Source of the DNA: Neostapfia colusana
Lineage: Eukaryota > Streptophyta > Magnoliopsida > Poales > Poaceae
Direction: 5' to 3'
NCBI GenBank assembly: GCA_030760725.1
Contig: JASWHV010000005.1
Location: forward strand, 26,731,241 to 26,795,240
Length of the DNA: 64,000 nt
Position numbers and translations under genes: made by a program. The notes below the pieces were generated by a model. It had not been told where the DNA came from, made no database searches, and saw only the letters and a list, made by a program, of their open reading frames with translations. This document shows, one piece after another, positions 56,508-64,000 of this stretch. Every line of letters starts with the position of its first letter. Position 1 is the stretch's first letter.

Positions 56508-58256
56508 ATGACCAAGCTTCCTTCAGCGGCAAACTCTCCTCCCCCGTGTTCACGGCGAACCGTGACCAGCGGGGAATACGTGTCGACGCACTCAGGACGG
56601 AGTGTGTCGGCGCAAGCTGGTAGCCAGCAGCCGACTCCGGCAACGCCGACTCCGGCAATGCAGGCGCCAACCAGTGTGAGATCTTCTGCGGCGCTAAGCG
56701 TACCCCACAGGGGTGCGCTAGCTGCAGCAAGAGCGCTGCTGCGCAATCCACCTGCTGGGGACGCACCTCATTCAGCGACCCAGCAGTGGATACGTGAGGT
56801 AGACCGCCTCGTCGTCGCCGCCGCAAACCCTCGACTTCGGCAGGGACGACACTCCGGTCAACCGGCAGTGTCGCTGGCGCGCACGACAACGGTTGACGGG
56901 CAGACGGCAGGTTCCAGCTCCACCAGGCTTCCGTCGATGAACCTGAGAACAGAGATGGAACGGTGCCACTTGGGCCAGGATGCCCAGGTGTACCTCGAGC
57001 GACGTCGGGAAAGGCGTCGCAACCAAGAGGCTGGCGACAACATGACGTCGGCCTCAACCCAGCCTGAAGAGCAGATCTTCACCACGCGATCTCTGCCCCA
57101 GGCATACGCCGTGCAGCATATGCCACAACCATATGCCCTGCAAACGGCGCCCCCGGTCTATGGAGCTGCCTTGCCCATACCGGGATACACCGTGCCGTCG
57201 GCAAACCAAGCGTTCGCGGCACCAACACCTGCGGCAAAAGGGGTAGGATGTGCGGCCCTGGCACCCCACCTTCGCTTCGCGAGGTGGCCGCGCAAGTTCC
57301 GGCCGCACCTGCCCGAGAAGTACGACGGCAGCATCAACCCGGCGGAGTTCCTCCAGATCTACTCCACCGCCGTACTCGCCGCAGGAGGGGATGAGGCCGT
57401 CATGGCCAACTACTTCCCCGTCGCCTTGACCGGCCCAGCCCGGTCTTGGCTCATGAACCTCCCCCAGGGTTCCATAACTTCCTGGGGAGAGCTCTGCCGG
57501 CAGTTCGTCGCCAACGTCGGCAGCTCCTACACCCGTCCCGGCACGGAGCTTGACCTCCATGCCGTCAAGCAACAACCTGGGGAATCACTGCGCTCCTTCA
57601 TCCAGCGGTTCTCCCAGGTACGCAACACCATCCCGCATATTCAAAGTGCTTCTGTGGTGGTGGCGTTCCGGCAGGGTTTCCGGGACGAGAAAATGCTTGA
57701 GAAGCTCGCGACCAGAGAGGTCCGCGACGTCTCCGAGCTCTTCAGCCTGGCGGATAAGTGCGCCAGAGAAGCCGAAGGGCGGAACTGGCACTCTCTGCCA
57801 GCCTCCGAGTCAGGAGGGCAGCCCGGGTCCGGCGCTGCTTCCTATGGAGGTGGAAAGAAGGCCAAGAACCGGGGGAGTGGCAAGATGAAGTCATCGACCG
57901 CGGCTCCCGTCGCCGCAGAAGCGACACCCAGTGGAGCTCGGGGGCCACGCCCCGACAAAAGGCAGCGGCAGTCGCCAGCCCCAGATGGTGATCAGGCCGG
58001 GCTATGCCCCGTGCATGGCGCCGGCAATCATACTGCTGCCGAGTGCTGGGATATCCAGAGGCTCGCAGAGCGCTTCCGCAAAGGGAGGCAGCAGAGAGCT
58101 GAGGCACCGCCCCTCCCTCAGAGGGAGGGCAAGCAGAAAGTCGACGCCTCAGTCAGTGCCGGCCACCAGGTGGGGTTTCAGGAGCCTCAGCGCGTCATGA
58201 AGACGGTGCATAACGGTGAGGACTCCAGCTCCGATGGTGACGGGCCGGGGCGGTAG
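56508..58256 (+). CDS. E3 gag, open over 582 codons
   Basis: The first ATG after the primer site, at 56508, opens MTKLPSAANSPPPCSRR; the frame also runs back into the LTR through GTG, which I reject as a start. After a variable Gln/Pro-rich N-terminus comes the capsid domain: WPRKFRPHLPEKYDGSINPA, FPVALTGPARSWLMNLPQGS, ELDLHAVKQQPGESLRSF, VSELFSLADKCAREAEGRN. Near the end are a basic stretch (YGGGKKAKNRGSGKMK) and a C/H motif (GLCPVHGAGNHTAAECWDI). TAG at 58254-58256 follows a Ser/Asp-rich tail, shortly before the deletion that removed protease and RT. Gag would form the particle. It is the most intact retrotransposon protein here; whether it is made is unknown. Confidence 0.85.
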   Translation: MTKLPSAANSPPPCSRRTVTSGEYVSTHSGRSVSAQAGSQQPTPATPTPAMQAPTSVRSSAALSVPHRGALAAARALLRNPPAGDAPHSATQQWIREVDRLVVAAANPRLRQGRHSGQPAVSLARTTTVDGQTAGSSSTRLPSMNLRTEMERCHLGQDAQVYLERRRERRRNQEAGDNMTSASTQPEEQIFTTRSLPQAYAVQHMPQPYALQTAPPVYGAALPIPGYTVPSANQAFAAPTPAAKGVGCAALAPHLRFARWPRKFRPHLPEKYDGSINPAEFLQIYSTAVLAAGGDEAVMANYFPVALTGPARSWLMNLPQGSITSWGELCRQFVANVGSSYTRPGTELDLHAVKQQPGESLRSFIQRFSQVRNTIPHIQSASVVVAFRQGFRDEKMLEKLATREVRDVSELFSLADKCAREAEGRNWHSLPASESGGQPGSGAASYGGGKKAKNRGSGKMKSSTAAPVAAEATPSGARGPRPDKRQRQSPAPDGDQAGLCPVHGAGNHTAAECWDIQRLAERFRKGRQQRAEAPPLPQREGKQKVDASVSAGHQVGFQEPQRVMKTVHNGEDSSSDGDGPGR

Positions 58257-58281
58257 CCAGCTGTGGATACCCCGGATAGCC

Positions 58282-58918
58282 AGTGGAGGCTGCACTGCTG
58301 CGGCGTCAACCTTGGAGAAGCTCCGAGTAGTCGCAGCAGCCCAAGCACCAATCCTAACGGTGCAGGATCGGGCCAGCCCCACCCGAGAGCACGCCTCCGT
58401 GCCTCAGTCCTACCTCCTGGGGGCCGCCCGGGGTCTGTCAACCCCTTGAAGGCCTTGCCAGAAGGGGAAGACGCCTTGGGTCTCCCGAGAAGAGTCCGGG
58501 TTCTCCTACCCCTTGAAGGCCTTAGCCAGAAGGGGAGGGCACCCCGGGGCGCCCAGGAGAAGCCGCGCAGGACCTGATCCAGCGTGAAGATGACAACCTC
58601 AGTGGAGACTGCACTGCTGCGACATGAACCTTAGAGGAGCTCCAAGTAGCCACAGCAGCCCAAGCACCAGCCCGATGGTGCAGAACCGGGTCGGCTCCAC
58701 CCGGGTGCACGCCTCCGTGCCTTGGTCGTACCTCCTGGGGGCCGCCCAGGGTCCGTCAACCCCTTGAAGGCCTTGCCAGAAGGGGAAGACGACTTGGGTC
58801 TCCAAAGAAGAGCCTGGGTACTCCTACCCCTTGAAGGCCTTAGCCAGAAGGGGAGAACTCCCCGGGACGCCTAGGAGAAGCCGCGCAGGACCTGATCCAG
58901 CGTGAGGATGGCAACCTC
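58282..58918 (+). repeat. 319-bp tandem duplication in E3
   Basis: Units 58282-58600 and 58601-58918 share GTGGAG(G/A)CTGCACTGCTGCG at the start, the block CCTTGAAGGCCTTGCCAGAA, and GCGCAGGACCTGATCCAGCG at the end. Each also contains two internal CCCCTTGAAGGCCTT copies. The sequence resembles the spacer after the protease of E2 (LEKLQALTTARAP against LEKLRVVAAAQAP). Confidence 0.85.
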
Positions 58919-59185
58919 GTCGACGAGGCTCGGCTGCAGGTGACACCCCACAACGCACGGTCTCGGCTGCTGCTCTAGCACTACCGCCAAAGAACCAAAC
59001 GCGTCAGGGACCTGCAGAAAGGCAACCTGGTGCCGCGGCATGCACTTTCCCGAGAAGGACCTATAAACTCTCCCCCAGCCGGGAAGGTCCCTTCCGAGTC
59101 ACGAAAGCTGCCGTCCCAGGTACACATGCCTTTCAACCGAGTGTGGGATCCGTTCCCGAAACCCTTGGCATGGAACAACACTGTA
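58919..59185 (+). pseudogene. E3 integrase C-terminal scrap
   Basis: Readable pieces are HYRQRTKRVRDLQKGNLVPR and ALSREGPINSPPAGK, then FPKPLAWNN. They match the end of Tat integrase (QRTK.VRDL..GDLVLR, LSPPWEGP). No catalytic core is left. Confidence 0.75.
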
Positions 59186-60560
59186 AGTCCTACCCCCCGA
59201 GCATTAGTAGAACAGGGTCATTCCCTTCTGTAATAAATCCCATAGAGTCTAGGAACAGCGTTTGGGGCAGCTAAGTCTCAAGGGACGGTCCAGGACTACG
59301 TCCATCTTAGCCTGGTTCTGACCCTAAGCGCGTAGAGTCTTGCTTCCCTTCTTGACGAGGCGGGTCATTGCCTCCATGTACAGCCTGATTTCCACCTATG
59401 GGCATTAACACAGAAACCTGTTCTACTTCGCTCTCTCTCATGTGCTCATTTAAATTATGCATTAATTTTTATGATCGCACTCTCTATGTATGTTCATCGT
59501 ACATCTAGCTCCCTCTCTCCCGCGCTCACCCATAGTCAGCATTTGCTATCCTACCAAAGGTGGCTGCGCTTGAGGCACCTGCTGATGGCCAAGTGGGTCT
59601 CTCGGGCCTCCCCCAGTTAGGTGTTGCGGTGCCAGTTGGTCACCTCCAGTAAAGGCCTGCGCCGTGCATGGGGGGTCCAGGGTGCGTATCCCGCTTAGTC
59701 GGCTCAGTACCCAAAGCGTGCGCATCCTGCCCTCCGGAGGTCTAGGGGAGTACAGCCGCTTTGCCTGGTTCTGTACCCAAAGCCTGTGCACTCTGCTTCC
59801 CCGGCGCACGGTCCGGTACTAGGGATCGGACGATCGTACCCGGACCTCGGTGGGAGCCGGAGCCCCGGCGCCTCGTGCACAGAATTGCCCAAGCCCCGTA
59901 TAACGGATAAGGATCGTAAGTCGAATAAGACTAAGAGACGGGAGGGGAGGACCCCCCGAGGAGAATTACGTTTCCTCTACCTGTGTGCAGGACCTCCAGG
60001 TTACAGCAACGGGGGCTGCATGAAGCGGGGGGCAAGGAGCTGCTAGCTACTCCGGCATAGGATCGGAAGGTCCGGGTCCCACCCCTTCCACAGGGGTGAG
60101 GCCCGAAGGCCCCACGTGTCCAGCAGGTCCGGAGCTCCCGCCTCGCAGAGGGGGGGCTCCGAACTCGCCACGTGGCTGGCGGAAACCGGACATCCCCCTC
60201 TGAGGGGTGCTCCGAAGGCTCCACGTGTCCAGCGGGGCTGGAGCTCCTGCCTCCTCAGGAGGGGCTCCGGACCCACCACGTGGCCGGCAGATCCGGACCT
60301 CCCCATGGGGCGAGCTCCGGAGACCTCCGGGGTCCTTAGTACAGTAAGGACCCGGAGAAGGTTCCTGTGCAGAGCTTCGAGATTGGTAAAGGCCTCTGAG
60401 TGCCTTGCGGAGCTAAGGACTCGGCCAGGCAAAACCATGAAGAAGACAAAATATCACAGGCACAAACATTCAAGAGAGTCTATTTATTTATGGCTCCACG
60501 AGCTGGTCTACAGACTCGGTAAAAAGAAAGAAGCGAGTCCTAGGGGTGTCCTGGCTCGCG
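59186..60560 (+). other. E3 3' region with G-box modules
   Basis: Co-linear with E2 54207-55320. No sense gene. At 60105-60300 it carries LTR-like modules with CCACGTGTCC and CCACGTGGC sites. Two 'gtacccaaagc' repeats lie at 59709 and 59774. Confidence 0.75.
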
Positions 60561-60643
60561 GCGGAACCTAGAGGCTACAAGGGCGGCGACTTCCCCGACT
60601 TCAGCCCTGGCCATCTCCTCCCGCTCCGCGGCAGGACCGTCTT

Positions 60644-62244
60644 TCACTGGTCCAGTGAGAAGGAAGGGTCCCGGCTCTTGAAGCAGGCCAGCACATGCGT
60701 GGAAACCTCCAAGGCCAGGCTCCGTCCCTCTGCCTCAAGCTCGCTGGCAACCTCTGAGTCCAGCCTGCTCAGCTTGGCGCCAAGTGACTCCAGTGCGGGA
60801 ATCACTTCAGCCACCTTCAGCGCAGGAGCCACCGCCTTCACCGCGCTGAAGCCAAGAGGGACCAAGGCGGACCCCGCCTGGTCAACGAAGTTCGAAACTG
60901 CACGGGCCTCGGAGCACCGTGAAACCAAGTGCTCCTCTACCTCGCGGCGGGCTGCTCGCAGGGCATCGTGGCTTCTCTCGGAGGACTCCTTCTCCCTGGC
61001 CGCCAGGGAGCTTTCCCGAAGGCGAAGAGACTGGGCAAGCCGCTCCAGCTTAGAAACCCGGAATTCGGTAGCCAATTCCCGATCCAAGACCGCCTGGCGT
61101 TCGCAGGAGACCTGCTCCTCCATCATGGCCAGGTCTGCCTTCCGGGCCTCTAGCTCCCTGGTCCGAGCTTGCAGGTCAGCCTCGCCCGCCGCCAGGCGCG
61201 CGGCAACCCTCTCCGCCTCGGCAGCCGTAGAACGCTCCTGGTTCTCGACGGCGAGCTTGCGGCGCTCCAGCCTCTGACGTATCTCCTCCACCTCGGAGAG
61301 ACTCTCCTCGGCCTGGGCATGTACCTCGAGGGCCTTCCGGTGGAGCCATCGCGTTTCGGCGTCCAGGCGGTCAACAGACCGTTTCAGCCGGTCGAGGAGC
61401 GCTTCCCTGAAGTCAAGCGATTCCTGCCTGGAATCAAGCTCGCCCTTGACCTTCGCGGTCCGCTCCCGCAAAAGGTTCCCCCAGATGAGGAGGCGATCCC
61501 TTTCAACCGTATGCTCCTCCCGCTCACGACCATGTGTGGCCAAGACCTGCCGGACGCTCGCTTGGGCGAGCGCGAAGGCATCCGCCAGAGGCAGTGGGGC
61601 AGCAGAGGCCGGAGCAGCACCCCGACCTCCTCAATCACATCATCCTCAAGAGTAGGCGATGCACCAGCAACCGGGATGAGGCGCCGATCAGGAGAAGCTG
61701 GCGCCGGGACTCTGACGGCCGGACCAGCCGAACTCTCACCTGACGCTGAAGTAGAAGATGGGTCGCCTGGTACAGGGTTGACCTGTGCTGGCTTGGGGGC
61801 CGCGGCAGCTGTCTCGGCAGGAGAAGATGACACAGCCGTGGAATCCGGGCACGCTGGAGCAGGGGAAACTCGCTCTGGCTTGGGGGCCGCGGCAGCCATC
61901 CCGGTTTCCGAGCGCAACGGCACAGACTCCCCACCAGACGGGGACGGCCAGGAAGCGCAAACACTCCAGCGGGCCCTGAACCCCGACTTCCGAGCCGGGG
62001 TAGGATCCCCAGAGCACACCGTCGCCGCTGACGGCCGCTCCGCAGTCGCTTGGACCGGCGGAGCAGGGGATGCTCCAGAAGCTCCCCTCAACGCATCAGC
62101 CCGAGGCCTCTTTGTATCGCCACCGGAAGGAGTGCCATCTCCAGAGGCAGGAGGTACAGGCACCCCAGATCCCTGACTTGGCACAGATGCCGCCACTGGA
62201 GGAGATCGAGCGCGTTTCTTCTCTGGTGGCGGGTTGGAAGCCAT
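60644..62244 (-). pseudogene. Antisense ORF of E3 (Tat-type aORF), one frameshift
   Basis: On the strand opposite gag, ATG at 62244 starts MASNPPPEKKRARSPPVAAS, a basic, Pro/Ser/Ala-rich region with repeated PKPE/PKPA words. Near 61600 the frame shifts. The second frame (from about 61543) is a long coiled coil: RQRLERRKLAVENQERST, RVAARLAAGEADLQARTREL, SKLERLAQSLRLRES. It ends ACFKSRDPSFSLDQ. Together it would be about 530 residues. Tat elements of grasses are known to carry such an extra ORF between pol and the 3' LTR; its function is unknown. KKRARSP may be a nuclear signal. Confidence 0.8.
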
Positions 62245-62733
62245 GACGAGGGAGGACTCAAAGGCAAGAAGAAAAAAGCACAAGAGTCCAAGGAAAGGCG
62301 ATGGGAAGTGCGAAGGGAAGCCGCAATGCAGGTAAGATCCCCTCTTAAAACTTCCCAGGTCCAATTCCAAGCGATTCGAAACTCTTCGAATACGCCGCAT
62401 CGGCAACCGCATTGGCTCCGAGACCGGGCACGATGACAGGTGGATCCAAGCCGCCCAGCTGAAGCGGTGGGTCAAGGAGTCAGTCTCCAAAGAAGACGAG
62501 CCAGCAAGGCACTCCGGCGGTTCCCGAAGAAAGCACCGCAACGTGCAGAAGTGGCAGTCTTGGGAACCGCCGCTGTAAAGGCAACCATCAAGTGGGCGCA
62601 CGCTCCCACGATCCCGTGACTGTTCGTTCTCTGGCAGTGGTCGATGTGGGACTTAGAGAAAGTGCGCGGAACAGAACAGACGGAGGTCCCACCTCGGGCT
62701 CGCTATCTCCCCCGAGATGGGCCCGAGGGCCAC
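62245..62733 (+). other. E3 sequence between the aORF start and the 3' LTR
   Basis: Non-coding. It would hold the promoter of the antisense ORF. The last part, CCCCCGAGATGGGCCCGAGG next to the LTR, corresponds to the purine-rich priming region. It matches the E1 flank at 16644-16700 in reverse. Confidence 0.6.
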
Positions 62734-63817
62734 TGTCGGTACCCGCGATATGGGGTACCCCCGCGCACGGGGGAAAATGCCTAAGGATCTCGCCCTTCTC
62801 CGCAGGGAGAGCACCGAAGGCGCCACGCGTCCGGCGGGGCCGGACCTCCCTCTCCTCAGAGGAGAGCTCCGGGCTCGCCACATGGCCTGCAGAAGCTGGA
62901 CCTCCCCCTCTGCGGGAGAGAGGTCCGAAGGCGCCATGTGTCCAGCGGGGCCGGACCTCCCTCTCCTCATAGGAGAGCTCTGGGCCCGCCACGTGGCCGA
63001 CAGAAGCCGGACCTCCCCCTCCGCGGGGAGAGGTCCGAAGGCTCCACGTGTCCTGCGGGGCCGGACCTCCCTCTTCTCTGAGGAGGGCTCCGGGCCCGCC
63101 ACGTGTCCAGCAGAAGAGCGCTGCCTGCCCCTGAGCGGTAGGCGGCGGGCGTAAAGACGCCCCATACCTTGCTCGTACAAGGTATTCAAGGCCCGTGCCT
63201 TCCCAAGACGCGGAGACGCGGAGCACGCCTCTGTCAGGTGCCGTTGCGCCCAGTCGCATCACAGACTAGCGCGCGGTGTCAGAACCTGCCAGCCAATAAA
63301 CACAGCGACAAGACATCCCCTGCCGCCTCCGCCGTCATCAACCACTACGACTAGCAGGCGGCATGGGCAGGGCGGCAAGACGAAGACTCAGAAGCCTTCG
63401 CCAGAGACAACTACCGACGTAACTGCGGATACAATAGGCGGCAGTCAATCTCCCCGGGACCACCTGTTGGGTCCCGGGCCCCCCTTGTAAGCCACGCGAG
63501 CCTTAGACTATAAAAGGCTCGGGTAGGCAACGTTAGCAAGGGTTCGCACTCTAGTCATTCTCACCCTAGGTGTAACTCATCCTCAAGCTCAGGACTCCGG
63601 TTCTGAGCAACAAGCAATACAGCGAGCTCCTCAGCTCACCGTGGACGTAGGGTTTTACGCTCCGGCGGCCTGAACCACGTAAAACTCGCCGTGTCAAGCT
63701 CCTCCTTAACTCGTCCCTACGCTCAAGCTCTCCGCAAGTGACTAGCCCCTCCGAAAAAGAACCTCCACGGGCTGCCCAGTGCAGGTCCGGGGGAAGTGTC
63801 GACCACACACTTCGACA
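62734..63817 (+). repeat. E3 3' LTR
   Basis: It spans TGTCGGTACCCGCGATATGG to CACACTTCGACA, 1084 bp, the same length as the 5' LTR. Confidence 0.95.
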
Positions 63818-63822
63818 ATGCC

Positions 63823-64000
63823 TAAGAGTCCCCGGACTCCCGTTGTAACCTAGAGGCCACAAGGGCGGCCACGTCCTCAACCCCCGCCCTGGCAGCTTCC
63901 TCCCACTCGGCAACGGGTCCTAGGCGGACTGGCTCCAGAGAAAAGGAAGGGTCTTGGCTCCAGAAGCACGCCAGTACGTGCATAGCGACCTCCTTCGCCA
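63823..64000 (-). pseudogene. E2 antisense ORF, C-terminal end, cut by the window
   Basis: After the E3 target duplication the text continues as the 3' end of the aORF ('cctagaggccacaagggcgg...aaaaggaagggtcttggctcc'). It is co-linear with E3 60565-60700 and follows directly from E2 55367 once E3 is removed. Confidence 0.8.

Larger units (their letters stand above)
55368..63817 (+). mobile_element. E3: complete but internally deleted Tat element (8,450 bp)
   Basis: Both LTRs are 1084 bp. The target duplication ATGCC lies at 55363-55367 and 63818-63822. After the primer site comes an open gag, then no protease, RT or RNase H. A 319-bp duplicated block, a scrap of integrase C-terminus, a 3' region and an antisense ORF follow. 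It could only move with help from a related complete element. In the first ~224 bp I count 14 differences between the two LTRs, mostly transitions, so the insertion is not young. Confidence 0.95.
43396..64000 (+). mobile_element. E2: Tat-clade Ty3 element inserted in E1, right end outside the window
   Basis: E2 comprises a 5' LTR (43396-44455), tRNA-Arg primer site, gag, protease, damaged RT, RNase H, integrase remnants, 3' region, and part of the antisense ORF after 63822. It is interrupted by the LTR-A solo LTR (45717-50101) and by E3 (55368-63817). The left target duplicate is CGCTC (43391-43395). The right end, E2 3' LTR and remaining E1 gag should lie beyond 64000. Stops in gag and before RT, and a deletion in RT, show it is inactive. 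Confidence 0.88.

Noticed and set aside
61169..62176. A 335-codon plus-strand ORF opposite the antisense ORF of E3.
   Set aside because: Its composition mirrors the coiled-coil and Pro-rich coding strand; the minus-strand reading matches a known Tat-type ORF, so this is a GC-rich shadow frame.

Overview
This is a stretch of plant nuclear DNA, almost certainly from a grass and probably a panicoid (inference). I see no free-standing host gene. It is a nest of LTR retrotransposons around one large CACTA DNA transposon. The plant call rests on tRNA-iMet and tRNA-Arg type primer sites, a Cassandra TRIM with 5S-like LTRs, Tat-clade Ty3 elements with an antisense ORF, a Maximus/SIRE-like Ty1/copia, and GT-AG introns in the CACTA genes.

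Layout. 1-5683: a minus-strand Ty3/gypsy element (gag-pol decayed by frameshifts and stops), its LTR (4747-5218), then the 3' end of a second copy sharing that LTR. 5684-13472: diverged remnants of a very long LTR family ('LTR-A'). They are interrupted by a structurally perfect Cassandra TRIM (9637-10379, TSD TCATA) and by a solo LTR of a Tat-type element (12008-13297, TSD AGTGT). 13657-15525: half of a plus-strand Tat LTR (E0), carrying a solo LTR insertion (14428-15511, TSD TGGTA). 15526-43395: E1, a minus-strand Tat element whose 3' region has become a ~116-bp tandem array. E1 is split by a 21.9-kb Ty1/copia insertion (20125-42036, TSD GGTTG). The copia 3' LTR is itself split by a 10.2-kb CACTA transposon (21741-31918, TSD ATA). 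43396-64000: E2, a plus-strand Tat element inserted in the E1 gag. E2 is interrupted by a 4.4-kb LTR-A solo LTR (45717-50101, TSD CGCGA) and by E3, a complete but internally deleted Tat element (55368-63817, TSD ATGCC).

Insertion order from the TSDs: E0 <- E1 <- copia <- CACTA, and E0 <- E1 <- E2 <- E3 or LTR-A solo LTR. The retrotransposon polyproteins are broken or internally deleted; E3 keeps an open gag. The best-preserved coding unit is the three-exon CACTA TNPD transposase, about 1,113 codons with canonical splice sites. Its TNPA-like partner has stops and a lost splice acceptor.

Most notable content: the CACTA carries, antisense to its transposase genes, pieces of two unrelated host genes. 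One is five consecutive exons with splice sites from the 3' part of an HI0933-type flavoprotein gene. The other is the first exon of a CDC25/ACR2-like (rhodanese-fold) gene. Also notable are the exactly 55-bp-spaced G-box (CACGTG) array in the Tat LTRs, the satellite-like array in the E1 3' region, a ~2-kb direct duplication inside the copia pol, and a small splice-donor-linked ORF in LTR-A. I do not see a wholly new biological system.
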